DNA from: Pelobates cultripes
Taxonomy: Eukaryota; Chordata; Amphibia; Anura; Pelobatidae
Length of the DNA stretch: 64,000 nt
Assembly: GCA_933207985.1 (NCBI GenBank)
Contig: OW240917.1
Location: forward strand, 123,899,189 to 123,963,188
Direction of reading: 5' to 3'
Shown here in pieces: positions 10,619 through 22,780 of this stretch. A model generated the notes under the pieces. The model did not search any database. It had not been told where the DNA came from and saw nothing but the letters and a program-made list of their open reading frames with translations. Each line of letters opens with the position of its first letter. Position 1 is the stretch's first letter. Made by a program: the position numbers and the translations under genes.

Positions 10619-11396
10619 ACTGTGTCATTCAAAAGCTTTAGTTTTGAATCAGATAGTGTTCTCACTCTGCAGGCTGCAAAAAGCAGGGTAATATGATTTT
10701 GTTTTACTTTTAACTGATTTTTCTTTCTTAGGCCTTCCACTCCCTTTCTGGGAGAAAGGCAGGCAGTGATCTACCACACATCTTTGCACATATACAGTTG
10801 GAATACCTGTTTATCTTGCAACATCCTGACAGGGGGAGAATACGGGAAGTCTGATCACTGTGATTCACGTAGAGCAAGCTCTGGTGTTGGATTTCTCTCT
10901 CCTGCTGCTGCTGCTTAATGATGCCCTGTTTCTGTCTTCATGGACTGGTCTGAAATTGAGATAGGTAGGTAAAGAGAAGTGGGGGGAGCTGATGAAACTC
11001 TCCTAGCTAAGAGCGTGTCCAATAATGCAATCTGACCAAATATATAATACATTTTTAAATGTTTATTATATACTTTTCAAAGTTTTTGTTGCTTTATTTT
11101 TATTTTTGTTTAAACAATTTAAACAAAGTTTTGTTTACTTGCTGGATTAAAAAAAAAATAAGTGATGAATATCACTTTATTTTAAAATAAATGGCTCTTT
11201 TATACCAAAATTCAAGTTCTTTTGAAAAACATCAGAAAGATGTGAATGTGATCACATCGACTTCGTTAATGGCTTCCAGACATTAATATATATAACTGTG
11301 AAAGCTATTATCGAGCCTATAGTTAAAAATGATTTTATCCATATCTCTTGTATATGTTATTGTTGGATAATACATCCACCATAAAGTTGGCATCTA
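10619..11396. other. 3' flank of hAT copy 2; no gene recognised
   Basis: Begins with the target-site octamer ACTGTGTC. A TTTTCTTTCTTAG/GCC acceptor-like string occurs at 10720-10734, but no open exon follows it. The rest is AT-rich with no recognised family. Confidence 0.5.
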
Positions 11397-12780
11397 TATT
11401 ATTATGTTAGTATTTATATAGCGCCAACAAATTCTGCAGCGCTTTACAGTGGGTGGAAGAACAAACATGTAGTTGCAAGAGCGAAATCAGTCGGGAGCTA
11501 TTAACAGTTTAATTGATACGCTTTTATGAAGCAGTGGGTTTTTAATGATTTTTTGAAGGAGTGGAGACTGGGTGAGCATCTAACAGAGGAGGGAAATGCT
11601 GTACTCCAGACAGAGAGACCGACCATTAGCACTAATTCTCTGGAACTGTTTTGGGCATGGGACCATGTGCATGGTCGGATAAGACTTCCAGAAAATTCCT
11701 GAACCCCTGAACTGATCTGGGTGATTTTTGGATATGTTGGTCACTTAGATCAGGGCTATCATGTAACATTTGTGGGGTTTTATGTATTTTTAAGGTACTT
11801 TTGGGGTGTTTTTAAAAAGTATGTTTTTTTCTGTGCTTGGAGATAATTGGATTAGAATTAGTACTGTTACTGATCCAATTATCTCCGAAGCAGAGGGGAG
11901 GGATTGTGTGCTGTGTGTGGGAGTTTCATGCCTTGTAACCTTATTGTTATTGGTCTGTGAGGTTGCAAATCAGTCCCCCACAAAGTCCCTGTGGGCATAC
12001 CCCTTGCATGGGGATTGTCATATAAGGCCAAGTGTGGCTCCTATTAAACAGATATTAATTTACCCCTTCATGAAGTCTTGGCTCATGTTTGGGGGATTGG
12101 AGAACTACATTCACTCTGGGGATTGCTATATCACAATACTCCCCTGAATATAATCACTAGCTCTTCTAAGAGCTGTTCCTGCTATGCTCTCTGGACTAGG
12201 AGAGGTCTACCCACTGGAAGCTTGATCTTGGTCTTGGGTCCAGGGTGGGTGGAGGACGGCGAGACCCCAACCAAGCTGCGGCGGTTCCTGGGGTTTACAG
12301 TGGTTATGGTGCTCGCAAGTACTAGGAAGCAGCGATTGATGGAGGTACATGGTCGGGGTGCCAGGCGGTCCATCACAAGCCCTATATCTTACAGGTAGTC
12401 AATGTAAGGACTGATAGAATGGTGAGGTGTGGGAGGTGCAGACAGAAAGGAAGCTGAGCCTCGCTGCCACATTCATTATGGACTGTAATGGCGCACGTTG
12501 GGAGCACATAAGACCACTTAGAAGCGGATTACAGTAGTCAAGGCGGGAAAGGACAGTGGAATAGACCAGCACCTTAGTCAATTCTGGCATTAAGTATGGT
12601 CGGAATGCACGCAATGTTTTTGAGATAGAAGTGGCAGGATTTGGCGGTAGACTGAACATGAGGCGTGAAGGAGAGGTTGGAGTCAAAGAGAACACCTAGG
12701 CAGCGAGCCCGCATGGTGCATCTGATGGTAGCATCGTTGACTTAGAGGGAGACAGACACAGGAGTAGCAACACTTGAGGA
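11397..12780 (-). pseudogene. CR1/L2-like LINE, 3' part, split by an LTR-like segment
   Basis: 11397-11470 carries a tail with TATATAGCGCCAACAAATTC and GCAGCGCTTTACAG, a known kind of amphibian LINE 3' end. 11485-11597 and 12379-12780 align to the LINE at 15044-16147. The latter part encodes, on minus, VLVYSTVLSRLDYCNPLLSG and [17 protein letters not shown], matching the C-terminal LINE block usually written LDYCN...QNAAAR. Relative to the 15-kb relative, about 190 bp is missing and about 780 bp of other sequence is present in its place. It has stops and frameshifts. The copy at 45288-46671 is nearly identical. Confidence 0.8.
11598..12378 (+). mobile_element. LTR-retrotransposon remnant inside the LINE
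   Basis: Contains GGAGATAATTGGATTAG...CCAATTATCTCC (inverted pair, about 11839-11887), followed by GAGGGAGGGATTGTGTG and a GTGTGGGAGTTTCATG run. The same arrangement recurs at 42970-43050. Further right are ATTAAACAGATATTAATTTA, GGCGAGACCCCAACCAAGC and GATGGAGGTACATGG, which resemble the 3' end and leader of gypsy-type elements. Ends and target duplication could not be fixed. The ORFs are not recognisable proteins. Confidence 0.4.
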
Positions 12781-13544
12781 AATTATATGTAATTGTTGGA
12801 TACATGTTATTACTGGATAAATCATAAAGCATATTGTAGAGGATCTATTACGCTAAATTTCATTTGGTTGAATAAACAGGCCTTTTAATATATGAAAATT
12901 AAAATGGAAAATTGAAAAGTGGTTTCAAATGGCAAATGTCTTGCAGAAGATTCAGGAAAAGACAAAAGGCATTTAAAAAGATAGAGATAAAGCAAGCATT
13001 ATGTTAAGAAAAAGAGACAGACAGAAACATGAATGATAAATAACATGATGAGAAACAAAGATTATTTGTTTGAATTGTTTTTAACCTCTTTTGATTTTTC
13101 CACTAAGAAAGCATGACTACTTATCAATTTATAATCCACTGAAAAAGCAAATATTTTTTAACTTAATAAGGCAATCCTATGCAAGAAGAAGACCTTGTTC
13201 AACTTAAACTATAAATATATTTATTTGCAGTTTGCCATAGGAGTGTGATTTGATATAGGAGTTCAATTTCAGCAGCGGAGACACAATAGCACGGAAACAG
13301 GTCCCCAAAGCACCTTTTTGTTCTGTACAAGTGTTCTTAACAAACTGAATGCATAATAGACAGTTCTGTTCAAGACACTCATTATTAGCATTCATCAAAC
13401 TTTATAGTATAAAAGAAATCAAAGAAAGAAAGAACAGAAGTGCAGGATAAACCCCCTGGTGACTGACTATTTTTTTGAGTTTCCCTCATTTTGTAACGGA
13501 GGCCTTTGTTTGCTTTTTACCTACGTGCTTGGTCCATGTTAACA
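12781..13544. other. AT-rich sequence, nothing recognised
   Basis: No long ORF or RNA gene. Short A-rich runs only. Duplicated at 46672-47435. Confidence 0.5.
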
Positions 13545-13830
13545 AAAACGCGCACATACACACAGACAAACAAACCCTATAGAACCTATCCCCCTAAACA
13601 CACTATAGTCCATATCATGCCACACACTTGAGCTCCTATCCCCCCAGAACACACACACACACACAATATAGCCCCTATCCCCACTAAACACACCTAATAT
13701 CCCAAACCGAGCACATACACTACAGCCCCTATCTCCATTAAATCTAAACACACTTCCTATCTCCTTTTAACATACATACCCATGCTATAGCCCCTACCTC
13801 CCTAAACACGCGCACTCTATAGCACCTATT
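13545..13830. repeat. CA-rich low-complexity tract
   Basis: Imperfect repetition of CCTATCCCCCTAAACACAC / CTATAGCCCC motifs. Similar in style to the CA arrays of the hAT elements but with a longer, looser unit. Copy B has extra CA dinucleotides here. Confidence 0.7.
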
Positions 13831-14658
13831 CCTCCACTCACTAGAGCTCCTTTTTCTCTGGATCTCAGGATTCACAGTAATGCTGTAATGATTATGATAC
13901 CTGGTAGCCCCAATTATTAGACGTCAAACTGTTTTTGAACCAGGACACCACTCCCCACCTCCATTATATCGGACATAAAGCCAGAGCTTTCTATCTTTCT
14001 CCTTCAAATCAAGGGACACTGGGCAAACCTCTTTTTATGGGCCCTGACACACCACTTGACAAAGAAAATGGGCGCCACTTTTGCCCTGCATTATACAGTT
14101 CCGTAAGAAAGATTTATTCATTGTGAGAAAGTAATAAATAAAATAAAATGAAAAAATTGGCACAAAGGATTATTAATTATAGTTAGTAAACTCTACTGAT
14201 CTGCTCCCAAAGTCACAAGCTGGTCATAAGAATATACTAGCAGGATCATTCAAATTCTTTTTGTGTCTTCTTTTTTATGCTTTGCTTTGTTATTGTTTTG
14301 TTATGGTTTAGTATTTTGGTTATTTTTTTCCAAAGCATTTCAAAGAAAACTATTATATCCCATTGAATTTCACATACGATGTTGTATAGTTCTAAGCATG
14401 GTATTTATACCATCATTTCTTTTCCCTGAGTAGTATTAAATCAACAGGAACCTTTGTGAGGTAATTTATGTTTGTACAAAGGGCAGCTGCCTCCAATGGC
14501 TTTTTGATAGAATTAAATCAAATTGGGGATATGGCCATGTGTACTGCTGTATGATTTCTCAGTTAGGGATGGAAGAAAAAAAAAAGAGTAAAACTTAAAT
14601 AAAAAATAGAAAAATTAGAAAACCAAATGGCAAAAAATGCTAAGTTAATAAATTAGAG
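13831..14658. other. AT-rich sequence, nothing recognised
   Basis: A 63-codon ORF (13935-14126) occurs in both duplication copies, but it shows no domain and lies in otherwise non-coding DNA. Confidence 0.45.
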
Positions 14659-14771
14659 CAGTAGTTTCCAAACCAGTCCAGGATTTGCCAGTATTGCCAT
14701 TAGAATAGAACAGGAAAATAAATAAATCCTGGACTGTTGGTGGGCCATGAGGACTGGTTTTGGAACCACTG
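14659..14771. mobile_element. Short hAT-like MITE
   Basis: Ends CAGTAGTTTCCAAACCAGTCC-like and GGACTGGTTTTGGAACCACTG are inverted repeats of about 20 bp. An internal stem, CCAGGATTT / AAATCCTGG, lies between. No 8-bp target duplication seen. Copy B (48554-48612) lacks 54 bp including the internal stem. Confidence 0.55.
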
Positions 14772-15043
14772 TTTAAGATCACATTCAGCTAGTATTGCTG
14801 TATAGATTTGAAACACATTTAATTTTTAACACTATTGTTATCTCATGTTAATCACAAAAATACTGAACAAGAAAGCACGTGGCTGCTGCAGGCAATCTGT
14901 TCAGTTCTTCAGTGCCTTCCACTTCTATGTGTGTGTGTGTGTACACAAATGCATGACTGTACAAATGAGTCTACAAATGTGCTTTGAATGTGTGCATTTG
15001 TCAGATGATATGTTTATTTGGAGGTATTTGCAGTTGCAGAAGA

Positions 15044-16147
15044 TGAATCAGTCAGGAGCTATTCACAGTTTAATTGACACGCTTTTATGAAGAAGTGGGT
15101 TTTTAACAATTTTTTGAAGGAGTGGAGTGGCTGAGCATCTAACGGAGGAGGGAAGCGAGTTCCACAGGAACGGTGCAGCCCTTGAGAAATCTTGTAGGCA
15201 AGTATCAGAGGTGGGAGGATGGACAGAAGGTAGACGCAAGTCTTCAGCAGATCGGACATACTTGTGTATAAGGGAGGATAGATAGGTGGGAGCAGCATTA
15301 TGTAGAGATTTGAAAGCAAGAACCAGAATTTTAAATTGAGCTCTATATTTTATAGGAAGCCAATGTAGGGACTGACAGAAGGGTGAGGCATGGGAGGTGC
15401 GGGCAGACAGGAAGATCAGCCTCGCTGCTGCATTCATTATGGACTGTAACGGCGCAAGTTGGGAGCACGTAAGACCACAGGCGAGAAAGAACAGTGGAAT
15501 GGACCAACACCTTAGTCGCATCTGACGTTAAGTAGGGGCGGATGCACGCAATGTTTTTGAGATGGAAATGACAGGATTTGACGATAGATTGAACATGAGG
15601 CTTGAAGGAGAGGTCGGAGTCAAAGAGAACACCTAGGCAGCGAGCCTGCGTGGTGGAGCTGATGGTAGCACCGTTGACTTGGAGGGAGACAGACACAGGA
15701 GTAACAACACTTGAGGGAGGAAAGACCAGAATTTCAGTTTTGGTCAAGTTTCGTTTAAGGATGTGGGCAGCAATCCAGATAGAAATAGCAGAGAGGCAGT
15801 CAGATACACTAGTCAAGAGGGACGGGGAGAGATCAGGAGAGGACAGGTAGATTTGCATGTCATCTGCATAGAAATGATATTGGAAGCCAAATGAGCTAAT
15901 GAGTATACCAAGGGAGGCAGTATAGATGGAGAACAGTAGGGGACCAAGGACTGAACCTTGGGTGACACCAACAGAGAGGAGTTGGGGAGAAGAAGCAGAG
16001 CCAGAGAAAGAAACACTGAAAGAGCATTGGGAGAGATAGGAGGATCACCAGGAGAGAGCAATATCTTGTAGACCGATATTGCGGAGGATGAGAAGACGTT
16101 GTTGATGATCAACAGTGTCAAAAGCCAATGCCCTGTCTAAAATGAAC
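15044..16147 (-). pseudogene. CR1/L2-like LINE reverse transcriptase fossil
   Basis: Minus-strand RT-to-C-terminus segment in several frames. In order: FDTVDHQQRLL-type region near 16110, [40 protein letters not shown], then the catalytic palm motif [11 protein letters not shown] (YADD at 15859-15870). Next come a thumb-like segment ([38 protein letters not shown]) and the C-terminal block [15 protein letters not shown]...[23 protein letters not shown]. This is the CR1/L2/Rex1 group. At least two frameshifts separate the pieces, so no active product is expected. No N-terminal endonuclease is present: the copy is 5' truncated at about 16147. It is related to, but separate from, the fragment at 11397-12780. 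Confidence 0.9.
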
Positions 16148-17149
16148 ATAACTTAGCTTGTTAGTCTAGGGGCTTATGGTGACATGTTGAAAATCAAGAA
16201 CCATAAAAATAATAACATTCTGTCAACCAGTTATATGCAAACAGACACAATGTAGACCTGGTGTGAAAGCTAGTGGACTCCTCAACACCTTCTCTGGTCC
16301 TATAGAGTTGAAGGGCCATATTTATTTGAGGTTTTAAGAAGTATGGGATTTCTGGAACCATTAATTTCCTCAAGACAGACAAAAAAGACTTCTCTGAATA
16401 CAAATATTTGCATTTAAAAACAGTAAAACATATCACAACGATGATATCGTCAGTAAAAATGCAGGTTTTTTTATTTTTTTTTACACACAAATTGTATTTC
16501 CACTGACGATATAATTGTTGTGATAAATTTTACGCAAAGTCTCCCGAGTATAACAGTACCCCCCATGTACAGGTTTTATGGTGGTTCTCAAAAGTTACTG
16601 AGTGAAATATAAGCCTTGAGTTACCTTTTTTCACATAGAAATTTGCCCGATGGGTTATGTTGCTTTTGAGACCGTATAGTAGCCCAGGAATGAGAATTAT
16701 CCTCATGATGGCATACCATTTGCAAAAGTAGACAACCCGAGGTATTGCAAATGGGGTATGTCGAGTCTGTTTTAGTAGCCACTTAGTCACAAACACTGGC
16801 CAAAATTAGCGTTCAATTTAGTTTTTTGCATTTTTCACACACAAACAAATATGAACGCTAAATTTGGCCAGTCAATACGTTAAATTAAGATTGTCTGTAT
16901 AGAATTTACCTTGATTTTTTCTCCCTCTTTTCCATTGGGGAGCTTGGTACTCCCTAGCTATGCTTGTTTAGCATGAACACCCAAAAAAGAGTTGGAGAGG
17001 TCTTCACTCATGCTCCAACTTTCATATGCCTATAATAGCGCCTGGATATTAATATTAATGGGAAAATTAATTGCTGTTTAGTGGACATACTACTGCAACA
17101 TTATTGTGTTTGATTTAAGAAACACTACACTTACAGCAAATCGGATCCA
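16148..17149. other. Repeat-like sequence ending in a 20-bp stem hairpin
   Basis: Includes two partly similar stretches around a GATATCGTCAGT / ACTGACGATATAAT inverted pair (16441-16512) and a hairpin, CTGGCCAAAATTAGCGTTCA (16796-16815) with TGAACGCTAAATTTGGCCAG (16852-16871). ORFs of 88-98 codons on minus are not recognised. This is probably a DNA-transposon relic of unknown family. Confidence 0.35.
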
Positions 17150-17425
17150 TTGGAGGGGTATTTAAACCCAATCCTCCTATTGTTCATTGCCCAATCATGG
17201 TTTCATGCCTATGGTTATCCGAGAGTGCATTCCTGATTTAGATTTTCTGGTATTTGACTTTGGCTTTGTTTTGACTTCCCTGATATCTGGTATCCTTGAC
17301 TTTTGACTTTCCCTCATTGTTGTGTCTGATTCTGTGTAACTGACCTCAGCAACAATATTTGTGTTACACGAGATAGATGGACACATATTGGTTTTCTGAC
17401 TAAGGTCATGGGTATTCATATATTG
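17150..17425 (+). mobile_element. LTR fragment related to the solo LTR at 23924
   Basis: Shares with 24185-24420 the order GTTATTTAAAC-like, TTATCCGAGAGTGCATTCCTG, TTTTGACTTCCCTGAT, CTGGTATCCTTGA and CTGTGTAACTGACCTCAGC. Divergence is clear and the left and right ends are missing. A truncated, older copy of the same gypsy-type LTR family. Confidence 0.6.
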
Positions 17426-17599
17426 GATTTATAGATTTTTACATTATTCATTGATTATTAATTAGGAACATGAATAGAATCACTTATGAGGCTCACTCAT
17501 GATTATATGACATACACCCACTTGAATAGTTAAAGATGATGAATTTATACTCATATTTATTCATACATCACTTTACAATTGAATTATAAGAATAAGAAA

Positions 17600-18520
17600 C
17601 ATAGAATTGTATATATCCTCTTTTCAACCTGAGGAATTTGCATGTTTATGTTGTGATAAAGTGAAGGCAGATAGGCCTTTTAACCCCAGGGGAAGTACGT
17701 GTAGTTTGTGTGTTGCACAACACAAAGCTTTGTTTAGTTATGGGTCCCTGGGGTGGAGCATTTGGAGAGCAGGGTGGGCCAATGCTCCACTCCACAGTTT
17801 AGTGGTTTTCTGGGGAGACGTAGATCCAGGACAGGGTTTTTTGGACTGTCTCCAACCCACTGCTCAGCTGCAGTTAATGAGCTTTTGCAGTGGGAATAAA
17901 CCCCTCCCTGCTAGGCAGGTAAAAGAGAGGGATTGCTGGCTTCATCCCAGGAAGCAGGTAGGAGAGAGGCTGTTCTCTCCAGATAGAGAGTCAAGGAGAC
18001 TAGGCACTGGGAGTGCAGGAGGAAGCAGTCAAGGCTGGCGTGGAGCACTGGGAGTGCAGGAGGAAGCAGTCAAGGCTGGCTTGGAGCACTGGGAGTGCAG
18101 GAGGAAGCAGTCAAGGCTGGCTTGGAGCACTGGGAGTGCAGGAGGAAGCAGTCAAGGCTGGCTTGGAGCACTAGGAGTGCAGAAAGGAAAGCAGTCAGGG
18201 CAAGGCTGGCTTGGAGCGGAGAAAGAAAAGCAACAGGCTAGCTAGCAGAGTGTTGCTATCTAATAAGGTTGGTGCAGTATGTTTTGTTAGTTTAACCCTG
18301 ATAGAGAGGGTTATTCAAAGTGAGTCAGTGCTCAGACAAGCTAAGTTTTTGTTTAAAGGGAAACCTGTTACATTTATGTTTTTTCATTTACTGCTGTATC
18401 CTGTGTGGATTTGCAAATAAAGTGCCTGGAGTATATGCAATTACAAGGACTGTGCCTATTGTTTACCCTAGAGGACCGTGCTACCTGCAAACAAGGATCA
18501 CAATGTCTACAACATAGTTA
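17600..18520 (+). mobile_element. LTR-like segment with internal 41-bp minisatellite
   Basis: A 212-codon ORF (17607-18245) occurs here and in the copy (51447-52082), but about a third of it is the translated 41-bp repeat and no domain is recognisable. Downstream lie AATAAAGTGCCTGGAG (polyadenylation signal at 18417) and GAGGACCGTGCTACCTG, typical of a retroelement LTR R-U5 region. Called LTR-like by composition; no target duplication was found. Confidence 0.35.
18005..18215. repeat. 41-bp minisatellite, about five units
   Basis: Units CACTGGGAGTGCAGGAGGAA + GCAGTCAAGGCTGGCTTGGAG start at 18005, 18046, 18087, 18128 and 18169. The last unit is degenerate. Copy B has the same number of units, but its first unit carries the AGAAAGG variant. 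Confidence 0.95.
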
Positions 18521-19400
18521 CATAGCCATCAAGTTCCGCCTACCTCACATTTGTTTTTTGCTGTTACTACTAATCTCCCTTCTTTTTGCCAGGGGTTTCT
18601 GCTACCATGTGTTCTTTTTTTCACATTTTTGTTACTAAGAAACCATATATTGGGCGACCTCTAGGTGGCAATATGTGTTTTTGTTTAATCTGATTGAACT
18701 GGAACGCATGTGGAACGCGGAAGTGCATAACGGAGGTCACTTCTGGTTTCCGGTTTTCATCTCTTCGCGCCAAGATGAGACGAGGAAACACCTACTCCAC
18801 ACCTGAAGGGGATCATAGGACATCTCACACCTGAATAGGACCACAGGATTATCAGCAACTCCCACAAGATCCACCAATGAACTGTGGGTACAGCCCTATT
18901 TATAGAGACTCAGAATGGGGGAACATTGTATGCATTTTTTTGTATTGACTGTTTTTACTGCTGTATTGCTATATTTTGGTCTCTGAGGAAGTTCCTAATT
19001 ACAGGAACAAAATGCGTAGGACCTGTTTTTTATCTTATTTTATGTGGCTAATATATATAGCCTTTCTTTTACAATAAATTTGCATATTTATTTTACCTAT
19101 ACCTACTGGAGTCTCATTCTATACTTTGGCCCATTTGGATTCCCAGTGGGGAGTGGAGACCTCTAGCCGCCCAAGTTCATCGGGGCTGGCACCTTTTGGG
19201 CGCATTACTCATCTTGATTTTGTGAGTGCATTACAATCCCAACACATTAATATTTGTTTTACTGAATTACACTATGTGTATTTTTCTGTTCCTGTTTTAG
19301 ATTGTACACAGCTGCATCTCATTTCCTTTTGTATTCATGTGTATATTGTAAAAGGTCAGGAACTGGGCCACGACCTTGAGAGGCTGTTTTGATTGAACAT
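18521..19400. other. Interspersed-repeat-like sequence, possibly retroelement-derived
   Basis: Contains GGGCGACCTCTAGGTGGC, CACTTCTGGTTTCCGG, and CTGAGGAAGTTCCTAATTAC followed by AGGAACAAAATGCGTAGG. This GGAAGTGAC...CTGAGGAAG...ACGCGTAGG order resembles untranslated regions of amphibian Penelope-like elements, but no reverse transcriptase is present. The family is a guess. Confidence 0.25.
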
Positions 19401-20612
19401 TTCAGATAAGTATATTTGGACACTAATACTTTTCTTTCTCACTATACTATAGTAGAATCTGAGGTATTACACATATACTGTTTTTCCTTTGTTCAATAAC
19501 AGTGTAGTGTATAGCTATTCCATGAAGCATATCTAAAAAACAGAATTTTTCTGCTCACTCATTAAAAAGCATTTTAATCCAGACTCTTTATAACATACTC
19601 TTTAAATGAATTTCCTGATAAATAAATTGCTGACATATTCTCTTTTAACTCTCAAGAAACAACATAAATAAATTTATGGTGCAGTACAGCACTTCTAAAA
19701 AAACATAAAAAAGACCATCATATTTTAAAAGTATGTCCAAAAACCACATTGTAGCACATGCCCACTAACACAGCATTGAAAATAGTAGTTAAAACATCAA
19801 AAATCACATTCTAAATGCTAATTTATCTTGATTTTGGGATAGTAACCAAGTGAATGAACTTTCTACAAATATATACTTTTGTAAGCGGTTTTGGATTCTC
19901 TGACTGCTATGACATTTGCAATCTCAGCATGTCAAATTTTGCAACATTTTAGCTTTAAAACTGCAATTCACTCCTTGCATTACTTGTTTTATAACTTTCA
20001 AAGACTAATTTAAGTCATAGACATACTGGACATTTTAACAATCAGGACTAACTAGTGAATCTATTTTGAGTTAATTTTCTTTGTTTGCACTTGGTGTGTA
20101 GAAATTATTAAATGTAAAACTGAGAAAACAAAATGTGTTTTTGTCATTTTTTTCCAATTTTAAAAATTTTATTTGTATTTAATGTAATGTATACATATTG
20201 GTTGTCGAAAGAAAGCCCTATATTTCCTTTAAAATATATATATAATATGTATAGGTAAACTTAAAGAGAAAAAGTGAAAGTATGATGGAAAAAAATGTGT
20301 CACATCTCAAAAATAGATTTTGGATTTAAACATGAAGCAATTTATCCAGCAATTGTCAATTAGGTCAATCTTTTAGTAAAAAACCCAGCTTAGTGCCATT
20401 TTTCTATAAAGTCCTGCACCAAATGGTGCAACTTAGTATTATGCAGCAAAACCCATTCTAGACTTGTGCACAGCAAGAAAATGTGGCTTTAATTTTTTCG
20501 GTATGCTAATTCCAGCTGTATGTTGGTTTGGCTTGGCTTGGCATAATTTTTAAACTGAAAAGGAAGTGAATCAGATGAACTAGAAGGATGCAAAAATAGG
20601 CCAATCCGCGTA

Positions 20613-20656
<44 letters not shown>

Positions 20657-22780
20657 TTTGCAGCCCACTGTATAAAGAAGAGAAGCAGTAAAAAAAAGTA
20701 TATATATAAATATTATATACTTTTAATGCTTCTTCTTTTTTTCCTTCACCTTCTCACTGCTCACTTGATATGTGATTAAAATCAACATTTAGTCATCAAT
20801 CATCTTTTTATTAGCGCCATTGCAAAACCTAGAATCACAAAACAAAATTAACATGTTCGGCTTTTTTTTAGTTAGTTCATGAATTGAATACATTTCGGCT
20901 TGGAGTTCAGATATTTGACCTATCACCCAGCTGGCCCAAATTCAGACGAATGGCAGTTCAGACCAAAACAAATCTTCAAGTCTTCCAATTCAAATGAACA
21001 AAAAAAAGCACAAAACTGTCTATAAAATCTAATAGCTAGTTTAGTTTTTTGTTTAGCGTGATTTGCTGAGCGTAGTGCAAATAACATTTTAATTACAGCA
21101 ATTTCAGAACTGACAATTTGTCAGGCATGGTGTACAGACATACTGTATGCTTATTATAATCATTAAAATATATAATGTCTAAGTCAGAAATTTAATTTCA
21201 TAGGAAGTTATCAAAGTTTGTATAATTATAAATGTGTCATTATAATAAACTATATGTAGATATAGAAATGCAATCAACCCTCTTTAGTAAAATGAATGAA
21301 GGGGTTTACATATTAGATAAAATATAAAGCATCCAAGTTCTGTTTAGTTGTTTTTATTCATTTTGAAATTGGCATCCTTCTCTGTTGTCAAAGCAATTTA
21401 ACTTTAAAATGCTATCACAAATGACATGTTAATTAAATAACACATTCATGTGAAGTGAATACATATGATAAATTTAAGGTATTTTACAATTTATCAAATT
21501 GGTTGAGCTGTTAACCCCATTTTTCAAGTTTACCATTTATACAGAATTCATCCACTAAGGTCAAACTTTTTAACTGACAATTACAATTAGTTTGTATATA
21601 AAGCTCCAACATATTTCACAGTGCTGTATAATAAGTCCAAGACTGGTGCTAAAGATAACCCGTATTGATATTATCTTCAAAAAGTAGGCTATAGTAAAAA
21701 AAATATTAGACTGCATATTCATATTTCTCAGCTATGTTCCTGCATGTTTTGCCCTCTTGATAACAAGATTGTATAGCTCTAGGAGAAACTGCCAATATAT
21801 TGTATAACTAAGTTATTCTTTGAGGTTACATTGTGTTCTACTTTTTGTAACTTCTCGCTTTTATTACTGTCATTCTTATTCTTTTTCTCTTTTCATTTGT
21901 TAGTTTCTCTCTTGAATAATCTTTTTAAATGTGTTAGAAAAACTTTTCTATAAATATTCCTATAGACTTTAATGATGACATCTATAGATAAATATTTTTT
22001 TTTTTAACAGTTTGTGATCATTTGAAAAGCTTGTCCAAAAATATTACATTGGCTATGGCAATTTAAAAGGAAAATATCCTTTGCCAAGATTTTTTTTTAT
22101 ATTATGTTTACTTATTCTATATAACAAGTATGTGTTTGAGATCCAAAAAATTAAATTAACTGTAGACAGCCACTCTGATCTACCCTGTAACTTAGTAGCC
22201 ACAAGTTGACTCCCTGGCATTTGCCTTTGTCAGTATGCACAGAGAGAGCAGGATGTTTCTGACATATACTGCCCAGAATAAATTTAAAATCCAGCAATTA
22301 TTTAGCAGCATGAGGAATCTTTCATTTTCTATAAGGTTTTTAACACATTTAAACATTGTATATCTATGCTGGAATCCTCATTTTCTGGCAATTGAGATTG
22401 ACATTCTTAAAAGCCAGATACTCTAAAAAAGAGAACTCATTGTCTGATCTAATTATCCAATGAGGTCCACTGCCTGTGAAAAAAGACAAGACATATGTCT
22501 CAGCATAAATTGATGTAAATGGCTAATTTTCAGGCTCCCAATATATGGATTCAATTTTAGCAGTTCTTAGCAATTGTTCTTGTAAGTAATCTCACCATAG
22601 TTCTTTTCAGTTAACCAAAAAAACAACATTGCAGATAAACAACATGGGTTTTGAGTTGTCTTTAGTTATTTTATGTCTTGCCCTTGGTATATATATTTTT
22701 TTTCAGAAGACCTTTTTTTGCCATGGAATTTAAATCATCAAGTAAAACTGATACAGGGAGTGGTCAGGTCCAAATTATGT
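19401..22780. other. AT-rich non-coding stretch with no recognised element
   Basis: No ORF above about 65 codons. A (TA)n run lies at 20617-20652. A short piece at 21592-21632 (TATATAAAGCTCCAACATAT...CAGTGCTGTATAATAA) resembles a decayed LINE 3' tail of the type at 11410. The interval is duplicated around 53.2-56.6 kb, where 50 bp is missing near 54238. Confidence 0.5.
20617..20652. repeat. (TA)n microsatellite
   Basis: Uninterrupted TA dinucleotides, about 18 units, followed by T and A runs. Longer in copy B (54407-54451). Confidence 0.95.

Noticed and set aside
10720..10740. Splice acceptor of a host gene (TTTTCTTTCTTAG)
   Set aside because: No open exon or recognisable protein follows, and such pyrimidine runs are common in this AT-rich DNA.
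17607..18245. A 212-codon ORF conserved in both duplication copies with CxxC-like pairs near the start
   Set aside because: Conservation is explained by the duplication. The reading frame changes within the 41-bp repeat between copies, which argues against selection on a protein.
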